64,000 bases of DNA, taken from NCBI GenBank assembly GCA_038522945.1, contig JBCBJV010000001.1:434001-498000 (forward strand), given 5' to 3'. Positions 8,365 to 17,320 of this stretch are shown here, piece after piece. A model generated the notes under the pieces. It saw only the letters and a list, made by a program, of their open reading frames with translations. It did not search any database and was not told the DNA's origin. The translations under genes were made by a program, and so were the position numbers. How positions within the stretch are numbered: position 1 is the stretch's first letter; each line of letters begins with the position of its first letter. This DNA comes from MED-G105 sp038522945. GTDB taxonomy: Bacteria > Pseudomonadota > Alphaproteobacteria > Caulobacterales > Parvularculaceae.

Positions 8365-8480
8365 TGGAAGCCTCAGGCGCGGGCATGTATCATGCCCAAT
8401 TTGCCAAGACTGTGGAAAGAAGTTGCGCCGTCGATATCGATGGCACTTCTGAAAGTTTTCTTTGCTAAATGAGGCTTCCA
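8365..8480 (+). ncRNA. Candidate retron msr-msd non-coding RNA
   Basis: The segment is bounded by an exact 11-bp inverted repeat, TGGAAGCCTCA (8365-8375) and TGAGGCTTCCA (8470-8480), as expected for the a1/a2 arms of a retron transcript. A 7-bp hairpin GGGCATG-tat-CATGCCC (8381-8397) directly after a1 fits an msr stem-loop, and G8376 or G8377 is a possible branching guanosine. A second, longer hairpin pairs AGAAGT (8418-8423) with ACTTCT (8445-8450). It continues through GCC/GGC to a palindromic tip TCGATATCGA (8431-8440), fitting an msd stem. The a2 arm includes the T and G of the RT start codon. About 116 nt is short for a retron RNA. Confidence 0.7.
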
Positions 8481-9437
8481 CCCAACCTACTCGATAGTCC
8501 ATATTTCGTTTTCTTATCGGAGGACGAGGTAATTGCTGCACTACGTGGCAGTTTGGATGAAAATGGCGAAGAAGAAGCCGAAATCAATCGACTTGCTTCT
8601 ATCCGTTTACCCCCAATAACATCGATTGAATCACTTTCAGTAATGATTGGAATCAATCCAGGATTTGTATGGTCAATGATCAAACGACCTGGAAAGCATT
8701 ACTCCTCATTTGAGATTCCAAAAGGTCGCACCGTTAGGCAAATTGTTGCTCCAAAAGTCGGGCTGAAGATAATTCAAACTTGGATCGCGCGGCACTTACA
8801 AAACGTTGTTGATTTTCCGCCGCACGTTTTTGGTTTTGTTCCAGGGCGATCACACATAGACGCGGCAGCGAAGCATTGTCCTGCTCGTTGGGTGCACTCG
8901 TTTGATATCGAGAATTTCTTCCCAACGACTCCGTCAGACAAAGTTGTCACCGCGCTCAAATCATTAGGTTATAGTGAGATCAGTACGGAACTAATCACGC
9001 CCCTGCTTTGCTATCAGGGATTTCTAGCCCAAGGAGCCCCTTCAAGTCCTGTAATCTCAAACCTAGTATTTTCTCAATTAGACAGAGAACTGGAGCAGAT
9101 TGCATACGACTACAAAATCATACTCACACGATATGCCGACGATATCGTTTTCTCTGGCAAGGACAAACCTCCAAAAGACTTAGAAAAAAGGGTTAGAAAA
9201 TTATTCGATGGGACGTGTTGGTCCCTCGCGAACGATAAGATCGAATTTTTCGAACAGCCTCAGAGATTGAAGGTGCACGGGCTTTTGGTGGACGGAGCGA
9301 AGCCACGCCTAACCAAGGGATACCGAAATAAAATTCGGGCGTACAAGCACATTTTAAATACAAAACGCATATCGGACGAAGACAAAAATCGCTTAGTTGG
9401 TCATCTACAATATTCATCTCACGTTGAAAAACGCTAA
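8469..9437 (+). CDS. Retron-type reverse transcriptase
   Basis: The 322-residue protein has the RT domains in order: FGFVPGRSHIDAAAKH (residues 121-136, a variant of the retron NAxxH region) and HSFDIENFFPT with catalytic Asp146. QGAPSSPVISN (188-198) and RYADDIVFSG with the YADD aspartates 224-225 follow. QRLKVHGLLV (265-274) stands where retron RTs have a VTG motif. The size and lack of a maturase or endonuclease domain argue against a group II intron. The ATG at 8469 lies in the a2 arm of the candidate msd RNA; a downstream start is possible because the RT fold begins near residue 45. It is the last gene of the island. Confidence 0.9.
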   Translation: MRLPPNLLDSPYFVFLSEDEVIAALRGSLDENGEEEAEINRLASIRLPPITSIESLSVMIGINPGFVWSMIKRPGKHYSSFEIPKGRTVRQIVAPKVGLKIIQTWIARHLQNVVDFPPHVFGFVPGRSHIDAAAKHCPARWVHSFDIENFFPTTPSDKVVTALKSLGYSEISTELITPLLCYQGFLAQGAPSSPVISNLVFSQLDRELEQIAYDYKIILTRYADDIVFSGKDKPPKDLEKRVRKLFDGTCWSLANDKIEFFEQPQRLKVHGLLVDGAKPRLTKGYRNKIRAYKHILNTKRISDEDKNRLVGHLQYSSHVEKR

Positions 9438-9691
9438 GCAATTCTAAGGCGCTTTTGCCTCACGATTTTGACGTAACCTGAGCTCCCGATCCAGTCGACG
9501 TAATGTCTGCAATGAGGATAAACCCGTCGTTCGATCTCGTGATGTCCCACGACCGAAAAGGGCCAATCTCACTCCATTGCCAGCTACGCAAACGGCGCGT
9601 CCTAACTCCTGAAAAAAGCCAGGTGTTTCCGAGCAAGTGGACTGGCTGGCTGCGACGGCTAGTTATCGGTTAAGCGTTCGGACCCTACACC
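9438..9691. other. Gap at the downstream edge of the retron island
   Basis: No gene is supported between the convergent RT and DUF3137 genes. A weak stem AGGC/GCCT sits just after the RT stop without a U tract. I see no tRNA, integrase remnant or flanking direct repeat that would define how the island arrived. Confidence 0.4.
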
Positions 9692-10672
9692 TCAAGCAGA
9701 CTTCAGATCCGACAAGGACAACGGCCCGCTGATCCGACCTTCAACACGAGCGCCGACCAGGTCGATCAAATCAAAGATCAAATCGAACTCTTTCAGGATT
9801 TTCTCAATGTGCGTCGGGTCATTCAGAGAGCGGAACATACTGGCAGCCGACATGGCGTTGCCGGTTTCAACGGCGATGATCAAGCTGCCCTCCACAAAGG
9901 CCGCGCGCAAGCGCTTACCCTTGAAGTGCCCCTCCAACGCCTGAAAGCGTTCCAGCACGACAGGGTCTAGCAAGTCGCGCGCTTCCACTTGATCGGTCGA
10001 CCAGACCTCGAACGCGCGCTCAAACTTCGCCGAGGCCAGCCCCACATGGGAATAGCCTTTTCCGGGTTTGGTAAATCGATTGAGCGGGCCGGCATCGCGT
10101 TGGACCACGGTCGTCCCTGCAAACCGCTTACTATAGGCGAGCCTGATAAGTTGGCCGTGGAACACGGTGTTTTTGGTCTCGTCCCCGTCCCGGTCTCGCT
10201 CGATTTTTTCCAGCTTGCATTCCACGACATCAAATTCGTGTCCTGTGTACTCGCCGACGATTTCATCTTCCCAACTCTCTTCATCGAAATCGGGAACAAG
10301 TTTGCAAGACCGGAACAACCGAAAATACTCCGGACGCGCCAGATTACGCCGATAGGCAAATCCCATACTGTCGGCAACACTGCCCAGGAGAGAGACCTCA
10401 AGAGATTTGCGGACCCGGGAAAGCAGCACCGCACTGCCGGCGACAACCACGAACCCGGCCATCGCCGAAACGATGACCGTATACTCTCGCCAGCCCGGCA
10501 CAAGCATGGCGGTGATGGCTATAGCGATGGCAGCAACGACCAACGCGGTGACGCCCCATAGGGCTTGCACCCGCCGCGCTTCGAAGCCGCCGAGCATTGG
10601 CTCAATCGTCGAGCTGTAATCCGCCACGATCCGTTCAAAGATCGCTCGATCAGAGGGCGGCGTAATTGGCAT
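9692..10672 (-). CDS. DUF3137 domain membrane protein
   Basis: The 326-residue protein has two adjacent hydrophobic segments (ALWGVTALVVAAIAIAI and VIVSAMAGFVVVAGSAVLL, about residues 37-85). A soluble domain containing YTGHEFDVVECKLEK and GQLIRLAYSKRF follows, the pattern of DUF3137. The function of the family is unknown. A longer in-frame reading would start at 10723, but a GGGGAG ribosome binding site stands just before the ATG at 10672. It is divergent from the histidine kinase gene, so the ~215 bp between should hold both promoters. Confidence 0.82.
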   Translation of the reverse strand: MPITPPSDRAIFERIVADYSSTIEPMLGGFEARRVQALWGVTALVVAAIAIAITAMLVPGWREYTVIVSAMAGFVVVAGSAVLLSRVRKSLEVSLLGSVADSMGFAYRRNLARPEYFRLFRSCKLVPDFDEESWEDEIVGEYTGHEFDVVECKLEKIERDRDGDETKNTVFHGQLIRLAYSKRFAGTTVVQRDAGPLNRFTKPGKGYSHVGLASAKFERAFEVWSTDQVEARDLLDPVVLERFQALEGHFKGKRLRAAFVEGSLIIAVETGNAMSAASMFRSLNDPTHIEKILKEFDLIFDLIDLVGARVEGRISGPLSLSDLKSA

Positions 10673-10889
10673 ATCGTTGGCTCCCCTTGGACCTTGAATA
10701 AGGTCAGTGCGCTCTAGTCTCAACTTAAACTAAAGGCCGCATTCATTGAAAAAGCATGACCCTTCAATGCCGCGATTGATCTCCAAACGGGTGATCGCGC
10801 GCCGATCTAACTCCAGTAACAAGGTAAACTGGCAATTAACTTTATGTCACTACGAGTATCTTTGGATTTTTACGCCATTCGAGGCACCC

Positions 10890-13640
10890 ATGAAAGCGTT
10901 TGAGCTACTCAAAACGGCCTATGTGCAGACCTTCGCGCCCAAGCCCCCGAATGCGGTGGCGACGGTACAGTTGCGCGAACTGAAGTCTCTCCTACCGCCG
11001 ATTTACTTCGGCATTACCTTGTGCCTCGCTTTGGTGGGAACGATTTTCTTTGATCGCAAACCGCTCACCTCCATTTCCGTTGTGATGGCATTCAGCACGT
11101 TCGCGATTTTGCGCAATGTTGCCCTCCAAAGCACGTCCATTGAGTCACTTACCGAGGCGCAAAAGCATCGCACCCTCGCGCTTTCGGTATGGATGTGCGT
11201 TGTCCTGTCGATGGTTTGTACGTGGGCGGCCTTTTCCTTCAATTCTGTTTCAACTCTTCAGGAACAAGTCATCTTGCTCCTTTTTGTCGGCTTTTGCGGA
11301 ATTGGCGGTGGCAACGCCCTTGCTGCGACAAAAGCGGGGTCAAGGATCATCCTGTGCGGGGCTATCCTTCCCTACGCCCTTTATGTGATCGCAACAGGCA
11401 CACTTGAGGGCAAAGTCGTCGGTCTCATGATCATCTGCTCAATGCCGATCAGTGTCCGGCTGAACGGCCGTTTTGCGGATTTCCTCAGAGAAAATACGTT
11501 ACAAAAGATCACCGCTGAAAAACGAGCCTCCCATGAAAGGGCGACACTGCGTTCTTTCATGGAGATGGCGTCCGACTGGGCATTTGAAACCGATGCAAAT
11601 CACACGGTGAGTTATGTCTCACCAAATATTGAAGAGCTGACGGGCAAAACGCCGGACGACCTCGTCGGGCTGTCGTTTGCAGCTGTCCTGTCGGGACAGA
11701 TGTTCACTCAGAGCGAAGCCGCCCGCCAAACCCTCATTACCTCGCTTTCCACCCTCAGGAACGTTCGGGACCTGGAGATGGATGTTCATGATCGTCATGG
11801 CAATCTGAGAACGGTCTCAACGACGTTCCGTCACTATTACGACGAGGACGGAGATTATATCGGCGTGCGGGGTTGGACCACAGACCTGACCGAGCGTCGC
11901 CGCGCCTTGCGTGAAGCCCAACAGGCGCGCGATGAGCTTGCAACCGCCAATGACAAGCTGGAAGAAACCGTTGAAAGCCGGACGCTGGAGCTGGTTTCCG
12001 CTCGCGATCAGGCCGAAGCTGCAAGCCGCACCAAGTCAGAGTTCCTTGCGAATATGAGCCATGAAATCCGCACACCAATGAATGGTGTGATCGGCATGGC
12101 CTCACTCCTCCTAGATGCGGACCTGCCGGCAAAACAGCGGCAAATGGTCGAGGTGATCGTCTCATCCGGCGAAAACCTGTTGATGATCATCAACGACATT
12201 CTGGATTTTTCAAAGCTCGAAGCCGGCAAATTTCAGATTTTGCGAGATCCATTTGATCTGCGCTCAACGATCGATGATGTCGCCGCCCTTCTCAATTTGA
12301 AGGTGCAGGAAAAGGGCCTTGAATTGATGGTCCGCTACGACCCGCGCCTCGGCAGCGGCTTTGTCGGCGATCAGGGTCGCATCAGGCAGATCATTACCAA
12401 CCTCGTTGGCAACGCGGTGAAATTCACCGATGAAGGCCATGTTCTCATTACCGTGTCTGGAACACGCCGCGGGGAATATGCAGACATTGATATTACCGTT
12501 GAAGATACAGGCTGCGGCGTCGCTCCCGAAAAACTGGACCTTATCTTCAACGCGTTTGAGCAAGCCGATGGCTCTTCTGCGCGCCGGCATGACGGTACGG
12601 GGCTTGGCCTGTCGATTACTAAGCGCCTGGTTGAGATGATGAATGGATCGATCAGTGCTGAGAGTACTATTGGTTCCGGCTCGTTATTCAGGGTGAGTCT
12701 TTCCCTTGCTATCGATGAGGAAGCAGGCGCTCCGATCATCGACTTCAAGGCGCGCCTTGAAGATACCCATGCTCTCGTTGTCGACGATAATCCCGTCAAC
12801 CGCGAGATCCTCATTGAGCAACTCGGTGCTTGGGGAATGAAAACCGTCGCCTGCGAGGATGGCGAAGAGGCACTCGCCCTTCTCACAGAGGCTGAAGCGA
12901 GTGGAAAGCCTTTTCATATTGCTATTGTTGACTACCAAATGCCGGGGCTGGATGGGGTCGGGGTCGCCAACCGTGTCCGCGCTAACACGCATATCGCAGA
13001 TACGCCGTTAATCCTCCTCACCTCCGCTGGCCGTAAGGGCGATCCGGAAGAAAGTGTCGAAAAGCTCTTTGACGCCTACCTGGTGAAACCGGCACGCGCT
13101 TCCATGATGCTCGATAGCATTGCCAACTGTCTTCAATCCAAAGCGATCAATCAGATCCGCAAAGCTCAGCAAAGCATGCGCGAAAGCGAAGAGGCATCAC
13201 CGATCGGCTCTCTGGTTACACCCTCCGCATCGGGAGCAACAAGACATGGCAAGCATATTCTTGTTGCCGAAGACAATATTGTAAATCAGATGGTGATCAA
13301 ATCCATGCTCGAAAAGCTGGATTACGAGGTCACGATTGCCGCCAACGGCAAACTCGCCGTCGAAAGCTATTTGGAGGAAACGCCGGAAATCGTTCTGATG
13401 GACGTTTCCATGCCGGAAATGGACGGCAACGAAGCAACCAACAAACTTCGCGAGATCCAGGCCGCGACCGGCATTCGCATTCCGATCATTGGAGTGACAG
13501 CCCACGCCCTGAACGAAGATCGCGACCGCTGCATCGAAGCCGGTATGGACGATTATCTGCCCAAGCCCGTCAAGCAGGACGCTCTCCTGGAGATATTGTC
13601 GAAGTGGCTGCCGAAGGGCATTGCGGCAAAGTCCGCTTGA
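10890..13640 (+). CDS. Hybrid sensor histidine kinase with two receiver domains
   Basis: The 916-residue protein has about five membrane segments in its first ~190 residues. A PAS domain follows (MEMASDWAFETDANHTVSYV), then a coiled coil, HisKA with phosphorylatable His391 in NMSHEIRTPMNGV, and an HATPase domain (DTGCGVAPEKL, GTGLGLSI). Two receivers close it, with Asp681 (IAIVDYQMPGLDG) and Asp838 (IVLMDVSMPEMDG). There is no Hpt domain, so transfer must go to a separate Hpt protein. The ATG at 10890 after GAGG was preferred to an upstream ATG whose extra residues look non-coding. No response regulator is adjacent. The signal is unknown. Confidence 0.93.
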   Translation: MKAFELLKTAYVQTFAPKPPNAVATVQLRELKSLLPPIYFGITLCLALVGTIFFDRKPLTSISVVMAFSTFAILRNVALQSTSIESLTEAQKHRTLALSVWMCVVLSMVCTWAAFSFNSVSTLQEQVILLLFVGFCGIGGGNALAATKAGSRIILCGAILPYALYVIATGTLEGKVVGLMIICSMPISVRLNGRFADFLRENTLQKITAEKRASHERATLRSFMEMASDWAFETDANHTVSYVSPNIEELTGKTPDDLVGLSFAAVLSGQMFTQSEAARQTLITSLSTLRNVRDLEMDVHDRHGNLRTVSTTFRHYYDEDGDYIGVRGWTTDLTERRRALREAQQARDELATANDKLEETVESRTLELVSARDQAEAASRTKSEFLANMSHEIRTPMNGVIGMASLLLDADLPAKQRQMVEVIVSSGENLLMIINDILDFSKLEAGKFQILRDPFDLRSTIDDVAALLNLKVQEKGLELMVRYDPRLGSGFVGDQGRIRQIITNLVGNAVKFTDEGHVLITVSGTRRGEYADIDITVEDTGCGVAPEKLDLIFNAFEQADGSSARRHDGTGLGLSITKRLVEMMNGSISAESTIGSGSLFRVSLSLAIDEEAGAPIIDFKARLEDTHALVVDDNPVNREILIEQLGAWGMKTVACEDGEEALALLTEAEASGKPFHIAIVDYQMPGLDGVGVANRVRANTHIADTPLILLTSAGRKGDPEESVEKLFDAYLVKPARASMMLDSIANCLQSKAINQIRKAQQSMRESEEASPIGSLVTPSASGATRHGKHILVAEDNIVNQMVIKSMLEKLDYEVTIAANGKLAVESYLEETPEIVLMDVSMPEMDGNEATNKLREIQAATGIRIPIIGVTAHALNEDRDRCIEAGMDDYLPKPVKQDALLEILSKWLPKGIAAKSA

Positions 13641-13688
13641 GGCGCGCCCCCGCCCGGCTTGCCGAAGATTACTTCATTAAAAGCGTAG

Positions 13689-15638
13689 CTATTTGGCTGG
13701 CGCCTTCACATCAGACTGACCTTGTGAACCCGCCCGTCCACTCTCTTGATAGGGCTCGGCGCCCATCTCCTCACTGATTTTTAGTGGCTGCCCAGGCGAT
13801 CTAAGTGGTCCGTCAGTCTCTGGCGTCCTCGTCTGGCGCTCCCACAAAGCCGCATAAAGCCCGTGCCTTGCCAAAAGCTCCGTATGAGTACCTTCTTCGA
13901 CAATCTGCCCTTCATCGAGAACGATGATCTTGTCAGCACTTGAGACAGTGGAAAGCCGGTGAGCGACCGCGATGGTCGTTCGCCCTTTGGCAGCCTCGGC
14001 AAGTGCCGTCTGCACTTCTTTTTCGGTCTCAGAATCAAGTGACGAGGTTGCCTCATCAAGGATCAGGACCGCCGGGTCCAACAGGATCGCTCGGGCCACG
14101 CCAACCCGTTGTTTCTCACCGCCGGAAAGCTTTAGGCCACGCTCACCTACCTTGGTGTCGAGCCCGCGTGGCAAACTTTCTACGAACTCGCCAAGCTGGG
14201 CCCGCCGGACCGCGCCCATGATCTCTTCGTCGCTTGCCTCGGGACGCGCATAAGCGAGATTGAACCTCAACGTGTCATTGAAGAGAACAACTTCTTGAGG
14301 AACGAGCCCAAGATGTCCACGCAACGTCTCCTGGGAGAGCGCGCGCAAGTCAATACCATCAATGGCCACTTGTCCTGAGGCCGGATCATAAAACCGGAAG
14401 AGCAGCTTCAGAATGGTCGACTTGCCTGCCCCGGAAGGCCCCACGAGACCAACAAACGTGCCGCTCGGGATCGTCATGCTCACGTCTTTCAAACCAGAGG
14501 CGCGCCCTTCATGGGCAAATGTCACGTTCTCAAAGCTGATTTCCCCCTTTGGCAGGTCTAGGCGCTTAGGGTTTGCCGGATCCTGGATCGCCGGCTCCAT
14601 ATCCATCAGATCAAAGAGCTTTTCGATATCCACTGAGCCTTGTTTGATTTCCCGCCAGGCGAACCCAAGAATATTCAAAGGACGATAGATGTTCGTGAGC
14701 ATCAAAATCACGGCAGTGATGTCCCCGGCCCTTAGTTCACCGTCAAACACCAGACCACCAGCAATCAGCGCCACCGCGAGAAGGCCGCCAGCCATGACAA
14801 ATTCTTGCGCTGTATTCAAAAGATTGAGTGACTGCATCGACCGAATAAAGCGATCTGAGTACAGCCGAAACGCGCTGTCGTAGCGGCCCGCCTCACGCTG
14901 TTCGGCAGCGAAAGCCTTGACTGTTTCAAAGTTTGTCAACGTGTCCATTGAGATGGCGCGCAACTCTGTATCCGCTTCATTGAGAGATCGCCGCAGCGTA
15001 TTGCGCCATTCGGTAATAGTGACGGTAACAAATCCATAAGCAGCGACCGTCAGGACGGCGGCAAGTGCCAGTTTCCAGGAATAAAGCTGAGCGATCACAA
15101 TAGCTGCCAGCGCCAATTCAATCAGTGTGGGGCCAATGTTGAAGGCTAGGAACCTCAAGAGAAACTCCATGGCACCCGCGCCCCGCTCAATGATGCGGTT
15201 CAGCGCCCCGGCCCGGCGGGTCACGTGAAACTGGAGCGCTTGCGCCTGGGCGTGAGCAAAGGCTTCAACAGCTACAAGCCGGTTTGCTTCCTGGGTCACT
15301 CTTGAAAAGAACGCATCACGCGCTTGGGGGAGCCCATTAGAGAGGAACCTCGCGGCGGCAAAAGCGATGAAAAAACCGGCAAAGCCAGCAAACGCCGCAT
15401 ACCCGTCCGCCGCAGACGCATCGCCTTCAGTCACACGGTTGATCCCTTCACCCATCCAGACCGGCGCGGCTACCGCAAAAACTTTAGCGATCACCGTCAG
15501 GATAAGGGCAAACGCCATCCGCGGCCGCCAACGGCGCATTTGCGGAGACCAGAGGGTGGCCATCATGCGTTTCAAGACTTTCGAAAAATCCTGAGGATCG
15601 CTTTGGACTTCTTCAAAGGCAGGAGGCGTCATGATCAC
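13689..15638 (-). CDS. Atm1-like ABC exporter (permease-ATPase fusion)
   Basis: The 649-residue half-transporter has an N-terminal six-helix exporter domain (about residues 40-330) with the Atm1-type segment DTLTNFETVKAFAAE. The ATPase domain shows Walker A (GPSGAGKST), signature (LSGGEKQRVGVARAI) and Walker B (AVLILDEATSSLD). It fits the ABCB7/HMT1/Atm1 group, which exports glutathione-linked or Fe-S-related sulfur compounds and metal-thiol conjugates. The C-terminal ~45 residues are a hydrophilic tail rich in Gly and Ser. It converges with the hybrid kinase. Confidence 0.9.
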   Translation of the reverse strand: MIMTPPAFEEVQSDPQDFSKVLKRMMATLWSPQMRRWRPRMAFALILTVIAKVFAVAAPVWMGEGINRVTEGDASAADGYAAFAGFAGFFIAFAAARFLSNGLPQARDAFFSRVTQEANRLVAVEAFAHAQAQALQFHVTRRAGALNRIIERGAGAMEFLLRFLAFNIGPTLIELALAAIVIAQLYSWKLALAAVLTVAAYGFVTVTITEWRNTLRRSLNEADTELRAISMDTLTNFETVKAFAAEQREAGRYDSAFRLYSDRFIRSMQSLNLLNTAQEFVMAGGLLAVALIAGGLVFDGELRAGDITAVILMLTNIYRPLNILGFAWREIKQGSVDIEKLFDLMDMEPAIQDPANPKRLDLPKGEISFENVTFAHEGRASGLKDVSMTIPSGTFVGLVGPSGAGKSTILKLLFRFYDPASGQVAIDGIDLRALSQETLRGHLGLVPQEVVLFNDTLRFNLAYARPEASDEEIMGAVRRAQLGEFVESLPRGLDTKVGERGLKLSGGEKQRVGVARAILLDPAVLILDEATSSLDSETEKEVQTALAEAAKGRTTIAVAHRLSTVSSADKIIVLDEGQIVEEGTHTELLARHGLYAALWERQTRTPETDGPLRSPGQPLKISEEMGAEPYQESGRAGSQGQSDVKAPAK

Positions 15639-15779
15639 CGATGTAGCGCTTAAAAAGTCCTTTACCAGCGCTATGGCATTGTAGCGGTCAATTTGGGTAA
15701 CTATCGACCAAATGGTGACAGTGTTTCAACCTATGCGTGCATAATATCGAGCATCGGATAAACGGACCAGCGAATCGAC

Positions 15780-16115
15780 ATGGGAAAACCACTTAGAAAA
15801 GCCCCCGACCAATTGGCAAGCCGCCTGCAGACTCTCAAGACTGCAGCAGACGGCGATCTCAAGGCATTCCTCTACGAGAAAGTCGAGCGTCAGGCGGCGC
15901 GCCATCGCACCTACAAATTCGGCATCGTAGAAGCCGACAAGGCCAATCGATATCCGTGCATTATCCAGGACCTCAGCACGACGGGCGCGAAGATCGCTCT
16001 TGAGGGCGCGTTCAGGTTGCCCCCGCGCATTATCCTCAAAATCAATCAGACCGGCGCAAGTCAAGAATGCCGCGTCGCCTGGCAGGACGAGAACATCGCC
16101 GGCCTTGAATTTTAA
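15780..16115 (+). CDS. PilZ domain protein
   Basis: The small 111-residue protein carries RQAARHRTYKFGIV and QDLSTTGAKIALEG, the RxxxR-like and (D/N)xSxxG motifs of PilZ domains that bind cyclic di-GMP. The first motif deviates from the canonical RxxxR spacing, so ligand binding is not certain. It stands alone, divergent from the ABC exporter. Confidence 0.78.
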   Translation: MGKPLRKAPDQLASRLQTLKTAADGDLKAFLYEKVERQAARHRTYKFGIVEADKANRYPCIIQDLSTTGAKIALEGAFRLPPRIILKINQTGASQECRVAWQDENIAGLEF

Positions 16116-16172
16116 GACGAGCTTTCGCGCGCGGGATGCGTTGAGGTCGGCCGGCGGCTTGGCGTTGAGACG

Positions 16173-16646
16173 TCACGGGGTGCCGCCTGAAAGAAAGTCT
16201 TTGATCAACTCATAGATCTTCGTTGGCACTTCCAATTCAGGAAAATGCCCAACGCCTTCCAACGAGACATACTGAACGTTATCCGCCAGAAACTTGGATC
16301 TTTCTGCATTGGTTTCAGGATGAGAACGATCGGCCTGCCCCCAGATTGCCAAGGCAGGTTGTTTTGCACACCCAAGGTCCACTTCCGGGTCCATATAAAT
16401 TCGATAAGCGCTCGCTAAAGACCAGAGCGCGCCATGTTGGAAAGACCCCTCAGCACACCGACAAAACGGCGGGATTTTCTCGCGTTTACCGACAGACAGA
16501 TCATACCAAGCATCCATTCGTTTAGGTGCGATACGTTTCATCACCCATTGCCCAATAATGGGTTTTGCAAGAATACCTTTGGGATCACGCGCCGCCTTCC
16601 AACGGGCGAATGCTTCCACATCTCCTGTTTGTATAAGAACTAATCT
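16173..16646 (-). pseudogene. Alpha/beta hydrolase fragment (C-terminal half)
   Basis: The readable frame runs from just after an in-frame stop at 16647-16649 through LVLIQTGDVEAFARWKAA to ALAIWGQADRSHPETNAE and VGHFPELEVP. These are the acid and histidine ends of an alpha/beta hydrolase fold. The N-terminal half with the oxyanion hole and nucleophile elbow (GxSxG) is missing. The break lies within ~90 bp of the point where the divergent LysR gene is also cut. A GTG at 16619 could start translation, but the product would lack its nucleophile. Confidence 0.75.
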
Positions 16647-16684
16647 TCAAACAAGCCTAACACGGCGCTCGGCAGCTCGCCCAG

Positions 16685-17320
16685 GTGAACCGCATTGCCC
16701 ACGGCTTAAAGGCGGGATCTCAATCAAGCGCCGCACGGATTTCGTCGACCGAGCCTATGATCGCTGGCGTTCTGGCGCCGCGGCTCGACTTGCTTTTTGA
16801 TGAACTCCCGGACTTAAGGATTGAGTTCGACGTCGACACAGGCCTGTCGGACCTTAATGCAGGTGACGTCGATATTGCTATTCGCCTCGCCAAGCCCACA
16901 GTTGACACCCTGATCGGTCGTAAGCTTCCGCGGATTGAACTCGGCTTGTACTGTACACGGACTTATCTCAGTGATCGAGCGCCAACCGATCTGGATCTGG
17001 CCCAGCACCATCTACTTTGGCTGGACACCCGATACGGCGCAATTCCCGAGAACCAGTGGCTAAAAGCTCAGAACCTCGAACAGGCAGTTCGGGTGCGGTC
17101 TTCAAGCATCAAGGCACTGGAAGCCGCCTGCCTCAGCGGGGTCGGAATCGCTCCCCTTCCGGTCTTTTCGTCCACCGATCTAGACCTCGTGAAAATACCT
17201 TCCGCGCCTCTCCCGCCGCGCCAGCCATGGATCGTCTTTCACCGCGACACGAGAGCCAACAAGACACTCAAGAAAATCAGGGACTGGATCTTTCAGGTGT
17301 GTACAGATGTATTTGGCTAA
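16685..17320 (+). pseudogene. LysR-type regulator fragment lacking its DNA-binding domain
   Basis: From about 16736 the frame matches a LysR substrate-binding domain: RISSTEPMIAGVLAPRLDLL, LNAGDVDIAIRLAKP, CTRTYLSDRAPT and EAACLSGVGIAPLPVF. The ~85-residue N-terminal winged helix-turn-helix is absent, and the first ~16 codons before the match resemble nothing. It points away from the truncated hydrolase, the usual arrangement of a LysR regulator and its target. The lost DNA is therefore the two 5' ends and the shared promoter. Its stop overlaps the mmsB stop region by four bases. Confidence 0.8.

Noticed and set aside
8469..9437. Group II intron or diversity-generating retroelement RT
   Set aside because: The protein is short, has no maturase or HNH domain, and no template/variable repeat pair was seen; the inverted-repeat-bounded RNA upstream fits a retron better.
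7060..9691. Island as an integrated prophage or transposon
   Set aside because: No integrase, transposase, tRNA target or terminal repeats were seen at either edge; only composition and content suggest transfer.
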